Below, piece by piece: positions 8,222-16,861 of a stretch of 21,764 bases of DNA. Source of the DNA: Bacteroidales bacterium UBA1256 (lineage in GTDB: Bacteria; Bacteroidota; Bacteroidia; Bacteroidales; Paludibacteraceae); the NCBI GenBank assembly GCA_002308195.1, contig DBVU01000022.1:306-22069 (forward strand), in the 5' to 3' direction. Position 1 is the first letter of the stretch. Each line of letters opens with the position of its first letter. A model generated the notes under the pieces. It searched no databases, was not told where the DNA came from, and was given only the letters and a program-made list of their open reading frames with translations. A program made the translations under genes and the position numbers.

Positions 8222-9172
8222 TTACTTAAAGTCAATAATGTGGTGGATGGACAATATACCAATTATCTCTGTGGTGTCGGGTGCTTCGGTCACGGCTAGA
8301 GTAGTGATATTGTACTGGTCCATGATGGCCAAAGCATCGGTCAGCAAAGCATTTTTCTCAATGCGCTTGTAGGATGGCGACATGATCTTTTGTGCAGGAA
8401 CTGTCAGGTCTCCAAATTTCTCAATCGCTCGTCTCAAGTCTCCGTCCGTGATAATACCTACACATTTCGTGCCATCGTATACCATGGTCATTCCCAAGTG
8501 CTTGTCCGATATCTCGTGAACGAGTTCGCGCAAAGTGGAATTTATGTTTACTTTTGGCACAGCTTCCTGCATTGCATTTTGAACGCGTCCCATCAGTTTT
8601 CTTCCTAATGCACCGCCCGGATGATAGAGCGCAAAATTCTCAGCGCGGAACTGACGTTTCTCCATCAGACAAATCATCAGCGCATCGCCCATTAGGGCCG
8701 TAGCGGTAGTACTGGTGGTCGGTGCCAAGCCAAGCGGACAAGCTTCATGATCAACGTGCATGGAAAGAACCAAATCGCAGCCTTTAGCCAACGGCGATTG
8801 TTCATCGCCCGTCATGGCTATCAGTTGGCAGCCAAGTGCGCGCAGAGGCGCCAAAACACCTACTATCTCGTTGGTGCTACCACTGTTGCTGACCAACAGA
8901 ACTACATCATCGCGGCTGATCATTCCTAGGTCGCCGTGCATTGCTTCCACTGCATTAACAAAGATAGATGGTTGGCCTGTCGAGGCCATCGATGAGGCAA
9001 TCTTGTGCCCGATGATACCCGTTTTGCCGATTCCCATCACTACCAGTTTGCCTTTGCACTGGTAAATCATTTCCACTACTTGGTCGAAACGCTCGTCAAT
9101 AGTAGCGCCGAGTTTCTCCAATTCGACTATTTCGTTGTGGAATATCTGTTTCGCTCTTTCGCGATAAGTCAT
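8222..9172 (-). CDS. kdsD: D-arabinose 5-phosphate isomerase (KpsF/GutQ family)
   Basis: The enzyme interconverts ribulose 5-phosphate and arabinose 5-phosphate, the precursor of Kdo in lipopolysaccharide. The 316-residue protein has an N-terminal SIS sugar-isomerase domain (GIGKTGIIGHKIASSM, then VEAMHGDLGMI and LLVSNSGSTNEIV) and two C-terminal CBS domains, seen as GMTMVYDGTKCVGIITDGD and ITTLAVTE...EIIGILSIHH. This is the usual architecture and length. It overlaps kdsA by 4 nt, and together they encode the first two committed steps to Kdo, which strongly supports the assignment over sugar-alcohol paralogues of the family. Confidence 0.95.
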   Translation of the reverse strand: MTYRERAKQIFHNEIVELEKLGATIDERFDQVVEMIYQCKGKLVVMGIGKTGIIGHKIASSMASTGQPSIFVNAVEAMHGDLGMISRDDVVLLVSNSGSTNEIVGVLAPLRALGCQLIAMTGDEQSPLAKGCDLVLSMHVDHEACPLGLAPTTSTTATALMGDALMICLMEKRQFRAENFALYHPGGALGRKLMGRVQNAMQEAVPKVNINSTLRELVHEISDKHLGMTMVYDGTKCVGIITDGDLRRAIEKFGDLTVPAQKIMSPSYKRIEKNALLTDALAIMDQYNITTLAVTEAPDTTEIIGILSIHHIIDFK

Positions 9173-9957
9173 TTCTTGTTGTGAATTAGATTGTCTATTT
9201 CTATAGCTTGGCGCAGTAGTCCTTCCATCGCATCCAATCGTACCTGATTAGCCGCGTCTGAAATGGCTTGGTCCGGATTAGGATGCGTCTCGACGAATAA
9301 TCCATCAACGCCGACAGCCAGTGCTGCTCGCATCAAGTACGGAACCATCTCGCGATTTCCGCCTGTGACGCCCGCTTGTGTGCTAGGTTGCTGCACCGAG
9401 TGAGTGGCATCGAAGACGATTGGGCAACCGAATCTCCGCATCTCAACCAGTGAACTCATATCGACCACCAATCGGCCATAGCCAAACGAGGAACCACGTT
9501 CTGTGAGCCATATTTGCCCTTCTTTGGCTGCATTTGGCTGCACTTGCTCAATCTTATCAATCGCGCCGCTCATGTCCCAAGGAGCCATAAACTGGCCTTT
9601 TTTGATATTGACTATTCTGCCTGTCGCGGCTGCGGCTTGTAGCAAGTCGGTTTGGCGACTGAGAAATGCAGGAATTTGCAGCACGTCTGCCACTTCTGCC
9701 ACAGGTTCGCACTGCCAGGTTTCGTGAACATCAGTTAGAATAGGTAATCCAAACTGATCTTTCACTTCCTGCAAGATGCGCAATCCTTCGTCCATCCCCA
9801 CACCACGAGGCGAGGCCGATGTACGATTGGCCTTGTCGAACGACGATTTGAAATAGAGCGTGATGCCCAAATTATAGCAGAGACGATTAAGTGTTTCTGC
9901 GGTTTGCATTACACAGTCACGGCTCTCGATGGCACACGGGCCCGCTATAAGAAACAT
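9169..9957 (-). CDS. kdsA: 3-deoxy-8-phosphooctulonate (Kdo-8-P) synthase
   Basis: KdsA condenses phosphoenolpyruvate with arabinose 5-phosphate to give Kdo 8-phosphate in the cytoplasm, feeding LPS core synthesis. The 262-residue protein shows GPCAIES (6-12), KANRTS, the LPILTDVHE block, NIKKGQFMAPWDM, TERGSSFGYG, FDATHSVQ and FVETHPNPDQA. The cysteine at position 8, where E. coli KdsA has asparagine, is the mark of the metal-dependent class, as in Aquifex, so this enzyme probably needs a divalent metal. The gene lies 9 bp after the GH16-like gene and overlaps kdsD by 4 nt. Confidence 0.97.
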   Translation of the reverse strand: MFLIAGPCAIESRDCVMQTAETLNRLCYNLGITLYFKSSFDKANRTSASPRGVGMDEGLRILQEVKDQFGLPILTDVHETWQCEPVAEVADVLQIPAFLSRQTDLLQAAAATGRIVNIKKGQFMAPWDMSGAIDKIEQVQPNAAKEGQIWLTERGSSFGYGRLVVDMSSLVEMRRFGCPIVFDATHSVQQPSTQAGVTGGNREMVPYLMRAALAVGVDGLFVETHPNPDQAISDAANQVRLDAMEGLLRQAIEIDNLIHNKK

Positions 9958-9966
9958 AATACAAAT

Positions 9967-11427
9967 TTATTTCTTGCTGCTCTTGGCTGCAGTTTTTGTT
10001 GCTTTGGGTTTTGCCTCCGATTTTGCTGCTTTGGGTTTAGCCTCTGCTTTGACTTCTTTTGCGGGCTTTTCCAATTCCAGTGCCGGTTGTGGTTCGTCCT
10101 TTGGTTTGTCCGCAGCAGTAGCCGTACGGAAGGCGCGAACCCACTGTACTTTCAGTTTTCCTGTTCCCGGTCGCTCGCTAACAGGCAAGAACGACTGTGC
10201 CAAATAGAACATCTGGTCGGCCGACAATGTATTAGGTAAATGCAATACTTCCAGGTTGTTGACATACCAAATCAGGTCGGTTTCTGTCCAACGGAAAGTA
10301 TAAACATGGTACATCGAACGCAGCACACCGCTCAAATCAACCATGTGCGAATTCTTAGCGTCTACCAATCCTACCTGATGGCGGCTACCGTTGTAGTAAT
10401 ACATAGCCACAAGCGGTTTCTGGTTGAGACCGGTGCTGAGACCGAACAAATGGTGTCCGGAACCTTGGCTACGCACTTTGGCCATAAACATACCTTCGGC
10501 TTGCTGGAATGCCTCGCGTGTGTTCATCGTATCGGAGGTGTAGGAGAATACCTTGTCCTCGAATCCTTTGCGTGCGTCCCATGCCAGTGCTTTCTGAGTC
10601 TCTTCGCGAGTCTCGATGTCCATACGACCTTCAGCAAAGAAGGTATTCTTGCCGCCATTGTAAGCCTGGTGCTCGCTTGCTCGTGAGTGTCCATCGCGCA
10701 GTTTGTCGGATGGATAACCGAAGCCAGGTTTCCAGTTCTTGCCGCTGACCATCAGGTCTTCGAACGTAGGACGGAACATCTCAGCCCAGTCGATATCTTC
10801 TGCACGCTGTGCAAAGTAGAAACGGATGTCATCCATCTTTGCCAGTTCTTTGAAGCGTTGCTCTTTCTGGAAATCTTCCGAGTGCTGCCAACGTTTGCTG
10901 TCCGACCATACTGCATCGCGCTTTTGGAAGTCTTCGGAATTAATCTCAGCTTCCAATTCGTTCAGTTGTTTCAGTTCGTCCGAATTGAGCACCTTCATAT
11001 AGTTTTTGTAGAAAGCCGAACGATAGATCATGTTGAACATGCGCAATTCGCTGGATTTCATACGCTCTTTGATGCTCGAGATTTTGCTGAAGTCTTCCGT
11101 TTGCTGGAAGGCAAGGAAGGCCTGGAATGTCTGGTTGTCCACTGCGAGTTTGTAACCACGCATACGCAGCGAGCTGGCTAGTTTGTCGCGGAAGGCTGTC
11201 TTGCGTCCCTCGTCGGTGTCACGGTACTTGCGGTTGATTAACTCTTGTTTGTGCTCCTGGAAGGCGGGAGATTCAACTTCCGCTTTCAGTGCAAAGTACT
11301 CGGCCAATTCGGGGGATTTTTCCACTTGACGATAACGAATGACACGAAGTTGTAGTTCGTGCATGTTGTTTTCGAATTGCTCTGTCGAGACCATCTTACC
11401 GGTCAGTCTGGCGGTGAATAGATTCAT
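9967..11427 (-). CDS. GH16/concanavalin A-like fold protein with helical N-terminus and K/A-rich tail
   Basis: I recognise the fold but not a named gene. The 486-residue protein has no signal peptide. Residues about 1-215 are charged and helical, with repeated SPELAEYFALKAE, SPAFQEHKQE and SEDFQK-type phrases that suggest degenerate helical repeats. Residues about 225-435 resemble a GH16 laminarinase-like jelly roll: GMFMAKVRSQGSGHHLFGL in the position of the feaRiK...W strand, and HVYTFRWTETDLIWYVNN matching the usual H-Y-leWtp-I-wyvDg. The catalytic ExDxxE strand is not found; the equivalent position reads PLVAMYYYNG, so hydrolase activity is unlikely. Residues 441-486 form a Lys/Ala/Pro tail (KAEAKPKAAKSEAKPK) like histone H1-type tails. 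It sits 9 bp from both neighbours, inside the gyrB operon. Confidence 0.65.
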   Translation of the reverse strand: MNLFTARLTGKMVSTEQFENNMHELQLRVIRYRQVEKSPELAEYFALKAEVESPAFQEHKQELINRKYRDTDEGRKTAFRDKLASSLRMRGYKLAVDNQTFQAFLAFQQTEDFSKISSIKERMKSSELRMFNMIYRSAFYKNYMKVLNSDELKQLNELEAEINSEDFQKRDAVWSDSKRWQHSEDFQKEQRFKELAKMDDIRFYFAQRAEDIDWAEMFRPTFEDLMVSGKNWKPGFGYPSDKLRDGHSRASEHQAYNGGKNTFFAEGRMDIETREETQKALAWDARKGFEDKVFSYTSDTMNTREAFQQAEGMFMAKVRSQGSGHHLFGLSTGLNQKPLVAMYYYNGSRHQVGLVDAKNSHMVDLSGVLRSMYHVYTFRWTETDLIWYVNNLEVLHLPNTLSADQMFYLAQSFLPVSERPGTGKLKVQWVRAFRTATAADKPKDEPQPALELEKPAKEVKAEAKPKAAKSEAKPKATKTAAKSSKK

Positions 11428-11436
11428 AAGAAGTAT

Positions 11437-11984
11437 TTATTTGTTATTTTTAATTTCTGCTATCAGCCGTTCCAACTCTTCCAAGTTGTCAGCGAAAATA
11501 GGGTAGTATTGTTCTTTTTCTGGTATGAAGCAGAGGCTTCGCATGTGTTCGATTTGCCGACGCAAGTCATCGTAAAAACCGTGGTAGTTGAGTACCAAAA
11601 CGGGTTTGCAATGTTCTCCAACAATGGCCGAAGAGATTGCGTCCATCATTTCGTCAAGAGTGCCATAACTGCCCGGCAAACAGATGAATAGGTCTGCTTC
11701 GTCGCGCATGCGTTGTTTGCGCTCAGCCATGTTAGTCACCTGGATGATTTGGTCGCAATGAGTGGCCAATCGGCCCGCAGCAATGATGCGTGGCGGAATA
11801 ACTCCAATCACTTTGGCTCCCGCCGCTTTGGCTGCCTGGCTGGTGCGGCTCATCAGCCCACCTGTGGCACCTCCGTAAACCAGTGTGTGCCCTTGCTGGC
11901 CAATCCAGCGACCCAATTGGTCGCCGAGCGACAGATACTCTTCGGGTATCACGTCTTTGGCCGAGCAATAGACAGCAATCTTCA

Positions 11985-11985
<1 letters not shown>
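11437..11985 (-). CDS. LOG/TIGR00730 family nucleotide-sugar hydrolase-like protein
   Basis: This is a Rossmann-fold protein of 182 residues from the TIGR00730 (LOG, lysine-decarboxylase-like) family. Characterised members remove the base from nucleoside 5'-monophosphates, including cytokinin ribotides and AMP. The motifs are VYGGATGGLMSRTSQAA (37-53), MAERKQRM (86-93) and PGSYGTLDEMMDAIS (104-118). The usual forms are GGG..GLMG and PGG[YFW]GT.EE, so this copy carries substitutions (GGAT, MS, PGS, DE) in the substrate loop while keeping the Arg/Glu-bearing core. It is therefore a divergent member and its substrate is not predictable. Its ATG overlaps the gyrB stop codon (TAATG), which implies translational coupling. 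Confidence 0.85.
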
Positions 11986-13985
<2,000 letters not shown>

Positions 13986-14017
13986 TTATTCGTTTAATTC
14001 TTATGTATATATGCGCA

Positions 14018-14048
14018 TTATGCGGCGCGCGCTCGGGTGCGCGCATAA
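14018..14048 (-). repeat. GC-rich hairpin in the gyrB leader
   Basis: TTATGCG/CGC (14018-14028, one bulged G) pairs with GCGCGCATAA (14039-14048) around a 10-nt loop. It lies between the promoter and the gyrB start, about 45 nt before the ATG. It could stabilise or regulate the leader; no T-run follows, so it is not a terminator. Confidence 0.5.
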
Positions 14049-14057
14049 AATTCGTGG

Positions 14058-14089
14058 CAAAGATAGTAAAAAAAAATGACATACGCAAG
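14058..14089 (-). promoter_or_regulatory. Promoter of the gyrB operon
   Basis: On the minus strand a -7 TATCTTTG (14065-14058) has a weak -33 element (CTTG, 14089-14086) with a 20-bp spacer. The leader to gyrB is about 80 nt. No comparable promoter was found at any downstream junction of the operon. Confidence 0.6.
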
Positions 14090-14130
14090 AGCGGACGTCA
14101 CTTTTTTACAAAAAAGTGCAATTTTTCGAC

Positions 14131-14151
14131 AAAAAATCCGCCCGTAGGGCG
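14131..14151 (-). terminator. Intrinsic terminator after the small membrane protein gene
   Basis: On the minus strand CGCCC-TAC-GGGCG (14151-14139) is followed by GA and six Ts (14136-14131). The hairpin starts 2 bp past the stop codon of the 14153-14488 gene. It ends the esterase/membrane protein unit upstream of the gyrB promoter. Confidence 0.75.
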
Positions 14152-14152
14152 A

Positions 14153-14488
14153 TTAAAGGCCTATTGCCATAAGAATAATTGCCGCAATTGTCAATAGCGC
14201 GGCAGCGGAGATAAATATGGTTCGGACGGGTTTGTCGTTCATTGTCTCAGAGCGTTCGTCGTCCCATCTTCGTTCGTCCGTTTCTTCAGAAACGGTGTCG
14301 TCCAATTTGCGGCCGAGCACCTTGAGCAAAAGGGCACAGAACCAAGGTGTAATTATCAGTGACAGCAATAGCCATCCAATGGGGCTGCGGCCGAAATCGC
14401 GTGCGGCCAGCATAATCCATACATACAGACAACAACTGCCACCGCTAAGAAGCAGCATGCCGGTACTCATTTGACTGAAAATCTCCAT
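14153..14488 (-). CDS. Small membrane protein, three predicted TM segments
   Basis: The protein is 111 residues if it starts at 14488 (MEIFSQM). A longer frame exists upstream but would overlap the esterase gene. An alternative start at 14470 (MSTGMLLL) has a GGAG 12 nt upstream. Two hydrophobic segments flank ARDFGRSPIGW (the GRSPIGW motif is common at the cytoplasmic turn of small Bacteroidetes membrane proteins). A charged, probably cytoplasmic stretch rich in D, E and R (SEETDERRWDDERSE) follows, and then a C-terminal membrane helix. The function is unknown. It begins 19 nt after the esterase stop codon and is closed by an intrinsic terminator, so it is likely co-transcribed with the esterase. 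Confidence 0.6.
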   Translation of the reverse strand: MEIFSQMSTGMLLLSGGSCCLYVWIMLAARDFGRSPIGWLLLSLIITPWFCALLLKVLGRKLDDTVSEETDERRWDDERSETMNDKPVRTIFISAAALLTIAAIILMAIGL

Positions 14489-14507
14489 GTTGCGCGTTTT
14501 GAGGTGT

Positions 14508-15386
14508 TCAGAATTGGAGCAGTCGGATAAAGCGGCAGATATAGTCTTGCCAATTGTCCCACGTATGGCCTCCGGTACTTTCGTAATAGGTATATTCCAA
14601 CTGATGCGCCTCGAGCCATCGGCGATAATCTTGCAACTGGTCGTAGAGAAAATCATCGCGTCCCATGCCCAACCAATAGACGCGTGCGGCATTGACAGCT
14701 TGCGGCACTTCGCCTTCCCAATTGGAATACGGTGCACCTTCGGTGGGCGAGGCAGCTAGCGCGGAAAACATGCCGATATAGGCGAATTGTCCGTGCAGAA
14801 AATGCGAGACGTGCATGGTATGAAATCCTCCCATCGAGAGGCCGGCAATGGCGCGTTGGTCCGGACGGTTACTGATGCGGTAACGACTCTCCGCGGCAGC
14901 CATGAATTCGGCAAAATGCGTTTCCCAATAACCGGACATCTCGTATGCGCGTTCTTGCTCGTAGGTCAGTTTGCGCCAATGTGCTGAGCCGTTTTCGGTG
15001 TCGATAGGCTGTCCGTCCGGAGTCAGATCGGGTGCATCCATTAGTTGTTGACGTTCGGCAGGAGGTATACTGCCCAGGAAATTATCGGGCATGATAACGA
15101 CCATCTCTCTCGCTTGACCGCTGCGCAACAGCGAATCCATGTGTTCGAGCAGATTTCCCTGGTCGGTCCAATCGTTTTCGCTGCCAAACATACCATGCTG
15201 CAGATACAATACAGGGTAGGTGGTTTGTGCTTTTCTACGTGCATCGTATTCTGCGGGCAGATAGACGCGACAGGGTACGCCGAGAATAGTGTCACGCTGG
15301 ATGGTTCCAACGCGTAGAACGTCCGTTTTTGGGGCCGTACAAGCAATCAGCGAGAACAGCGCAAAGAAAAGAAAAAGTTTCTTCAT
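14508..15386 (-). CDS. Lipoprotein esterase, alpha/beta hydrolase of the esterase D/feruloyl esterase-like family
   Basis: This 292-residue protein has a lipoprotein signal with lipobox LIAC (Cys16), so it should be anchored in the outer membrane or on the surface. The start at 15386 is chosen because it gives a clean signal peptide and lies 21 nt after the -7 box. The alpha/beta-hydrolase features of the putative-esterase family are VLYLQHGMFGSENDW (oxyanion region, 59-73), the nucleophile elbow GLSMGG (Ser184), an acid candidate in GMGRDDFLYD (D244/D245) and the catalytic His in STGGHTWDNW (H274). It probably cleaves ester-linked groups, such as acetyl or feruloyl groups on polysaccharides, but the substrate cannot be read from the sequence. 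No glycan-utilisation locus surrounds it. Confidence 0.85.
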   Translation of the reverse strand: MKKLFLFFALFSLIACTAPKTDVLRVGTIQRDTILGVPCRVYLPAEYDARRKAQTTYPVLYLQHGMFGSENDWTDQGNLLEHMDSLLRSGQAREMVVIMPDNFLGSIPPAERQQLMDAPDLTPDGQPIDTENGSAHWRKLTYEQERAYEMSGYWETHFAEFMAAAESRYRISNRPDQRAIAGLSMGGFHTMHVSHFLHGQFAYIGMFSALAASPTEGAPYSNWEGEVPQAVNAARVYWLGMGRDDFLYDQLQDYRRWLEAHQLEYTYYESTGGHTWDNWQDYICRFIRLLQF

Positions 15387-15406
15387 GGTTCGTATATTTT
15401 GCGCTG

Positions 15407-15438
15407 CAAAGTTAGTGCTTTTTTTTGACTTGTGCAAA
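15407..15438 (-). promoter_or_regulatory. Promoter of the esterase gene
   Basis: On the minus strand a -33 TTTG (15438-15435), a 20-bp spacer and a -7 TAACTTTG (15414-15407) match the consensus. Sequence around it closely resembles the promoter at 16803-16834 (plus-strand CGCTGCAAAG.TAGTGCT and TGTGCAAAT in register) but lacks the TCCCAAC repeats. Confidence 0.75.
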
Positions 15439-15594
15439 TCAAAAAATCAAAATCACGGGATAATATACTATGTATATTATAGGTGTTGGTAGGATACGGT
15501 ATCGTCTCGTGATAGTCTCGGTCGGCTTAGGCTCCCCGCCTGCCTTCCCTTTTCGAAGCCAAAAGTCAATTGGCTTCTCCACGATAAAGTCTCG
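15439..15594. other. Intergenic region with palindrome and hairpins
   Basis: This non-coding stretch lies between the rSAM-type lipoprotein gene and the esterase promoter. It holds a perfect AT palindrome (15460-15480, 9-bp arms ATAATATAC/GTATATTAT, spacer TAT), a GC hairpin (GGC..AGGC/GCCT..GCC, 15523-15543) and a perfect 8-bp hairpin GAAGCCAA/TTGGCTTC (15555-15577). No T-run follows the hairpins on the minus strand, so any terminator would be atypical. TATAGGTGTTGG (15478-15489) also occurs at 16835-16846. No reading frame is convincing. Confidence 0.5.
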
Positions 15595-16011
15595 TTATTT
15601 CTTCTTCAGGTTGAAATTCTGGTACACGAAAGCATCGCCGTTGTACCACTCGTCTTTTTTGGAGCCCTTCTCCTTTTGATAAACAACGCCCACGCGCGCA
15701 GAGTCCGCTTCGTAGATATTGGCAGTGTCTCGGGCGATAATATCCACTGAATCTTGCGGGAAAATGGCGCTATGCACGTTGTACATGCCATGATGGTCGG
15801 TGAACACTTCCTGCGCCACTTTATATTCTCCGTCCTTGACCTCAATTCGGATATTTTCGATGGGTTCGCCCGTTTCCTGGTCGGTTACTACGCCTTCGGC
15901 GTAAAATTCGGCATACGGGACACCGTATTTGCACATACAGCCAGTGAGTCCGAAAGCGCCTAGCAGAAAGGCTAGAACGGCGTTGATACGTACTAAAAAT
16001 TTGTTTTTCAT
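15595..16011 (-). CDS. Lipoprotein of the radical-SAM-associated type
   Basis: The 138-residue protein begins MKNKFLVRINAVLAFLLG with lipobox LTGC (Cys25) followed directly by MCKYGVPYAEF and then a carboxypeptidase-regulatory-like beta domain (EGVVTDQETGEPIENIRIEV, YNVHSAIFPQDSVDIIA). The C.YG.PYA motif after the lipid cysteine is what I know from the putative lipoproteins of the Bacteroidales rSAM/lipoprotein system, in which a radical SAM enzyme is normally encoded next door; that family match is from memory. No radical SAM gene is in this window. The start at 16011 was chosen over the longer frame (16107) because it gives the signal peptide and avoids the upstream gene. It follows the duplicated membrane protein gene by 20 nt, probably in one transcript. 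Confidence 0.7.
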   Translation of the reverse strand: MKNKFLVRINAVLAFLLGAFGLTGCMCKYGVPYAEFYAEGVVTDQETGEPIENIRIEVKDGEYKVAQEVFTDHHGMYNVHSAIFPQDSVDIIARDTANIYEADSARVGVVYQKEKGSKKDEWYNGDAFVYQNFNLKKK

Positions 16012-16031
16012 AATTTGATTTTTTTTATATT

Positions 16032-16775
16032 TTAGAATTGCATAGCAAGGCCGAGGCCATTGGCAGATGACTGAATGCTGAATGTCAACGGTGTTTCGGA
16101 GGCGCATTTTGTGTTATAGAGGTTCGATGCGGCTTTGCGCTGTACGTGTCCAAACGCGATGCATGGGAAAGATGCGATAACCGCTCCGCAACCGACACCC
16201 AATATACCATCGCCGGCATTAGCAATCACATAATCATCTATACTGTTTCTTGATGGATAACCTCCATAATAGCATGACAAGACCGTTCCGGTAAGAATTA
16301 AGCCACACCCTGCGCCAAAAAGTCCCCATCCTGTTTTCCACAAAATGTCTCCCTTCTTGTAATTAACAACTATCTCCGGACATGAAAGTTCAGGAGCGCA
16401 ATTCCATTCGTTATATTCCTTCAAGGCCTTTTTGCGTTGGACTTGACCGACTATGAGACAAGGAATAGAAGCGATAAAAGCGCCGGCAGAAAGTCCCATA
16501 AAAGAGAAACAGATTACCGGTGCCGGATTAGGTTCCTCCTGAGGAGGATATCCCGTAAAACTGGTTATAAATCCCAATGTGCTGCACAATGCAGTACCAA
16601 CCACTCCTGGGACAAACAATCCCCAACCGGTTTTCCACAAGACATCACCTTTGTGATACTTATTCCACGCTTCCGCACACGCCTCATTAGGATCGGTCGG
16701 CGGAAGAACAACTTGTGCATGCACCATGTTTAATGCCATTCCCGCAAGCAAAACAAAAACTAAAAATCGTTTCAT
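16032..16775 (-). CDS. Exported membrane protein with two homologous repeats, unknown function
   Basis: I do not recognise this 247-residue protein as a named family. A signal peptide (about 1-20, ending HAQ) precedes two repeats offset by exactly 99 residues. Repeat A (about 39-122) has KGDVLWKTGWGLF and VQRKKALKEYN; repeat B (about 138-221) has KGDILWKTGWGLF and VQRKAASNLYN. Each repeat contains two glycine- and cysteine-rich hydrophobic segments, so about four membrane spans are likely. The tail SIQSSANGLGLAMQF ends in phenylalanine, like an outer-membrane beta-strand signal, though the spans look helical. The start at 16775 lies 27 nt after a perfect -7 box. It is the first gene of the second transcript in the envelope cluster. 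Confidence 0.7.
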   Translation of the reverse strand: MKRFLVFVLLAGMALNMVHAQVVLPPTDPNEACAEAWNKYHKGDVLWKTGWGLFVPGVVGTALCSTLGFITSFTGYPPQEEPNPAPVICFSFMGLSAGAFIASIPCLIVGQVQRKKALKEYNEWNCAPELSCPEIVVNYKKGDILWKTGWGLFGAGCGLILTGTVLSCYYGGYPSRNSIDDYVIANAGDGILGVGCGAVIASFPCIAFGHVQRKAASNLYNTKCASETPLTFSIQSSANGLGLAMQF

Positions 16776-16802
16776 AACGTCCAGATTTTGAAAAATTCGC
16801 TG

Positions 16803-16834
16803 CAAAGATAGTGCTAAAAAAATAGATGTGCAAA
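16803..16834 (-). promoter_or_regulatory. Promoter of the duplicated membrane protein/lipoprotein pair
   Basis: On the minus strand a -33 TTTG (16834-16831), a 20-bp spacer and a -7 TATCTTTG (16810-16803) match the consensus exactly. A TCCCAAC direct repeat lies 7 nt upstream of the -33 box. Confidence 0.8.
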
Positions 16835-16841
16835 TATAGGT

Positions 16842-16859
16842 GTTGGGATTTTGTTGGGA
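16842..16859 (-). promoter_or_regulatory. Putative operator: TCCCAAC-N4-TCCCAAC direct repeat
   Basis: On the minus strand two TCCCAAC heptamers are spaced 11 bp centre to centre, one helical turn, and end 7 nt before the -33 TTTG. The same arrangement is found at 19054-19071. The position, about -42 to -59, suits an activator that contacts RNA polymerase. Confidence 0.65.
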
Positions 16860-16861
16860 AA

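Noticed and set aside
9962..9969. TAAATTTG on the minus strand as a kdsA promoter -7 box
   Set aside because: No -33 TTTG lies at the right distance, and the box is only 5 bp from the kdsA start inside a tight operon.
14489..14737. N-terminal extension of the small membrane protein
   Set aside because: It would overlap the esterase coding sequence, and the extra residues have no domain or signal features; starts at 14488 or 14470 are more plausible.
15555..15577. GAAGCCAA/TTGGCTTC hairpin as an intrinsic terminator of the lipoprotein gene
   Set aside because: The sequence that follows on the minus strand is GAAAAGGG, not T-rich, so it is listed only as an unexplained hairpin.
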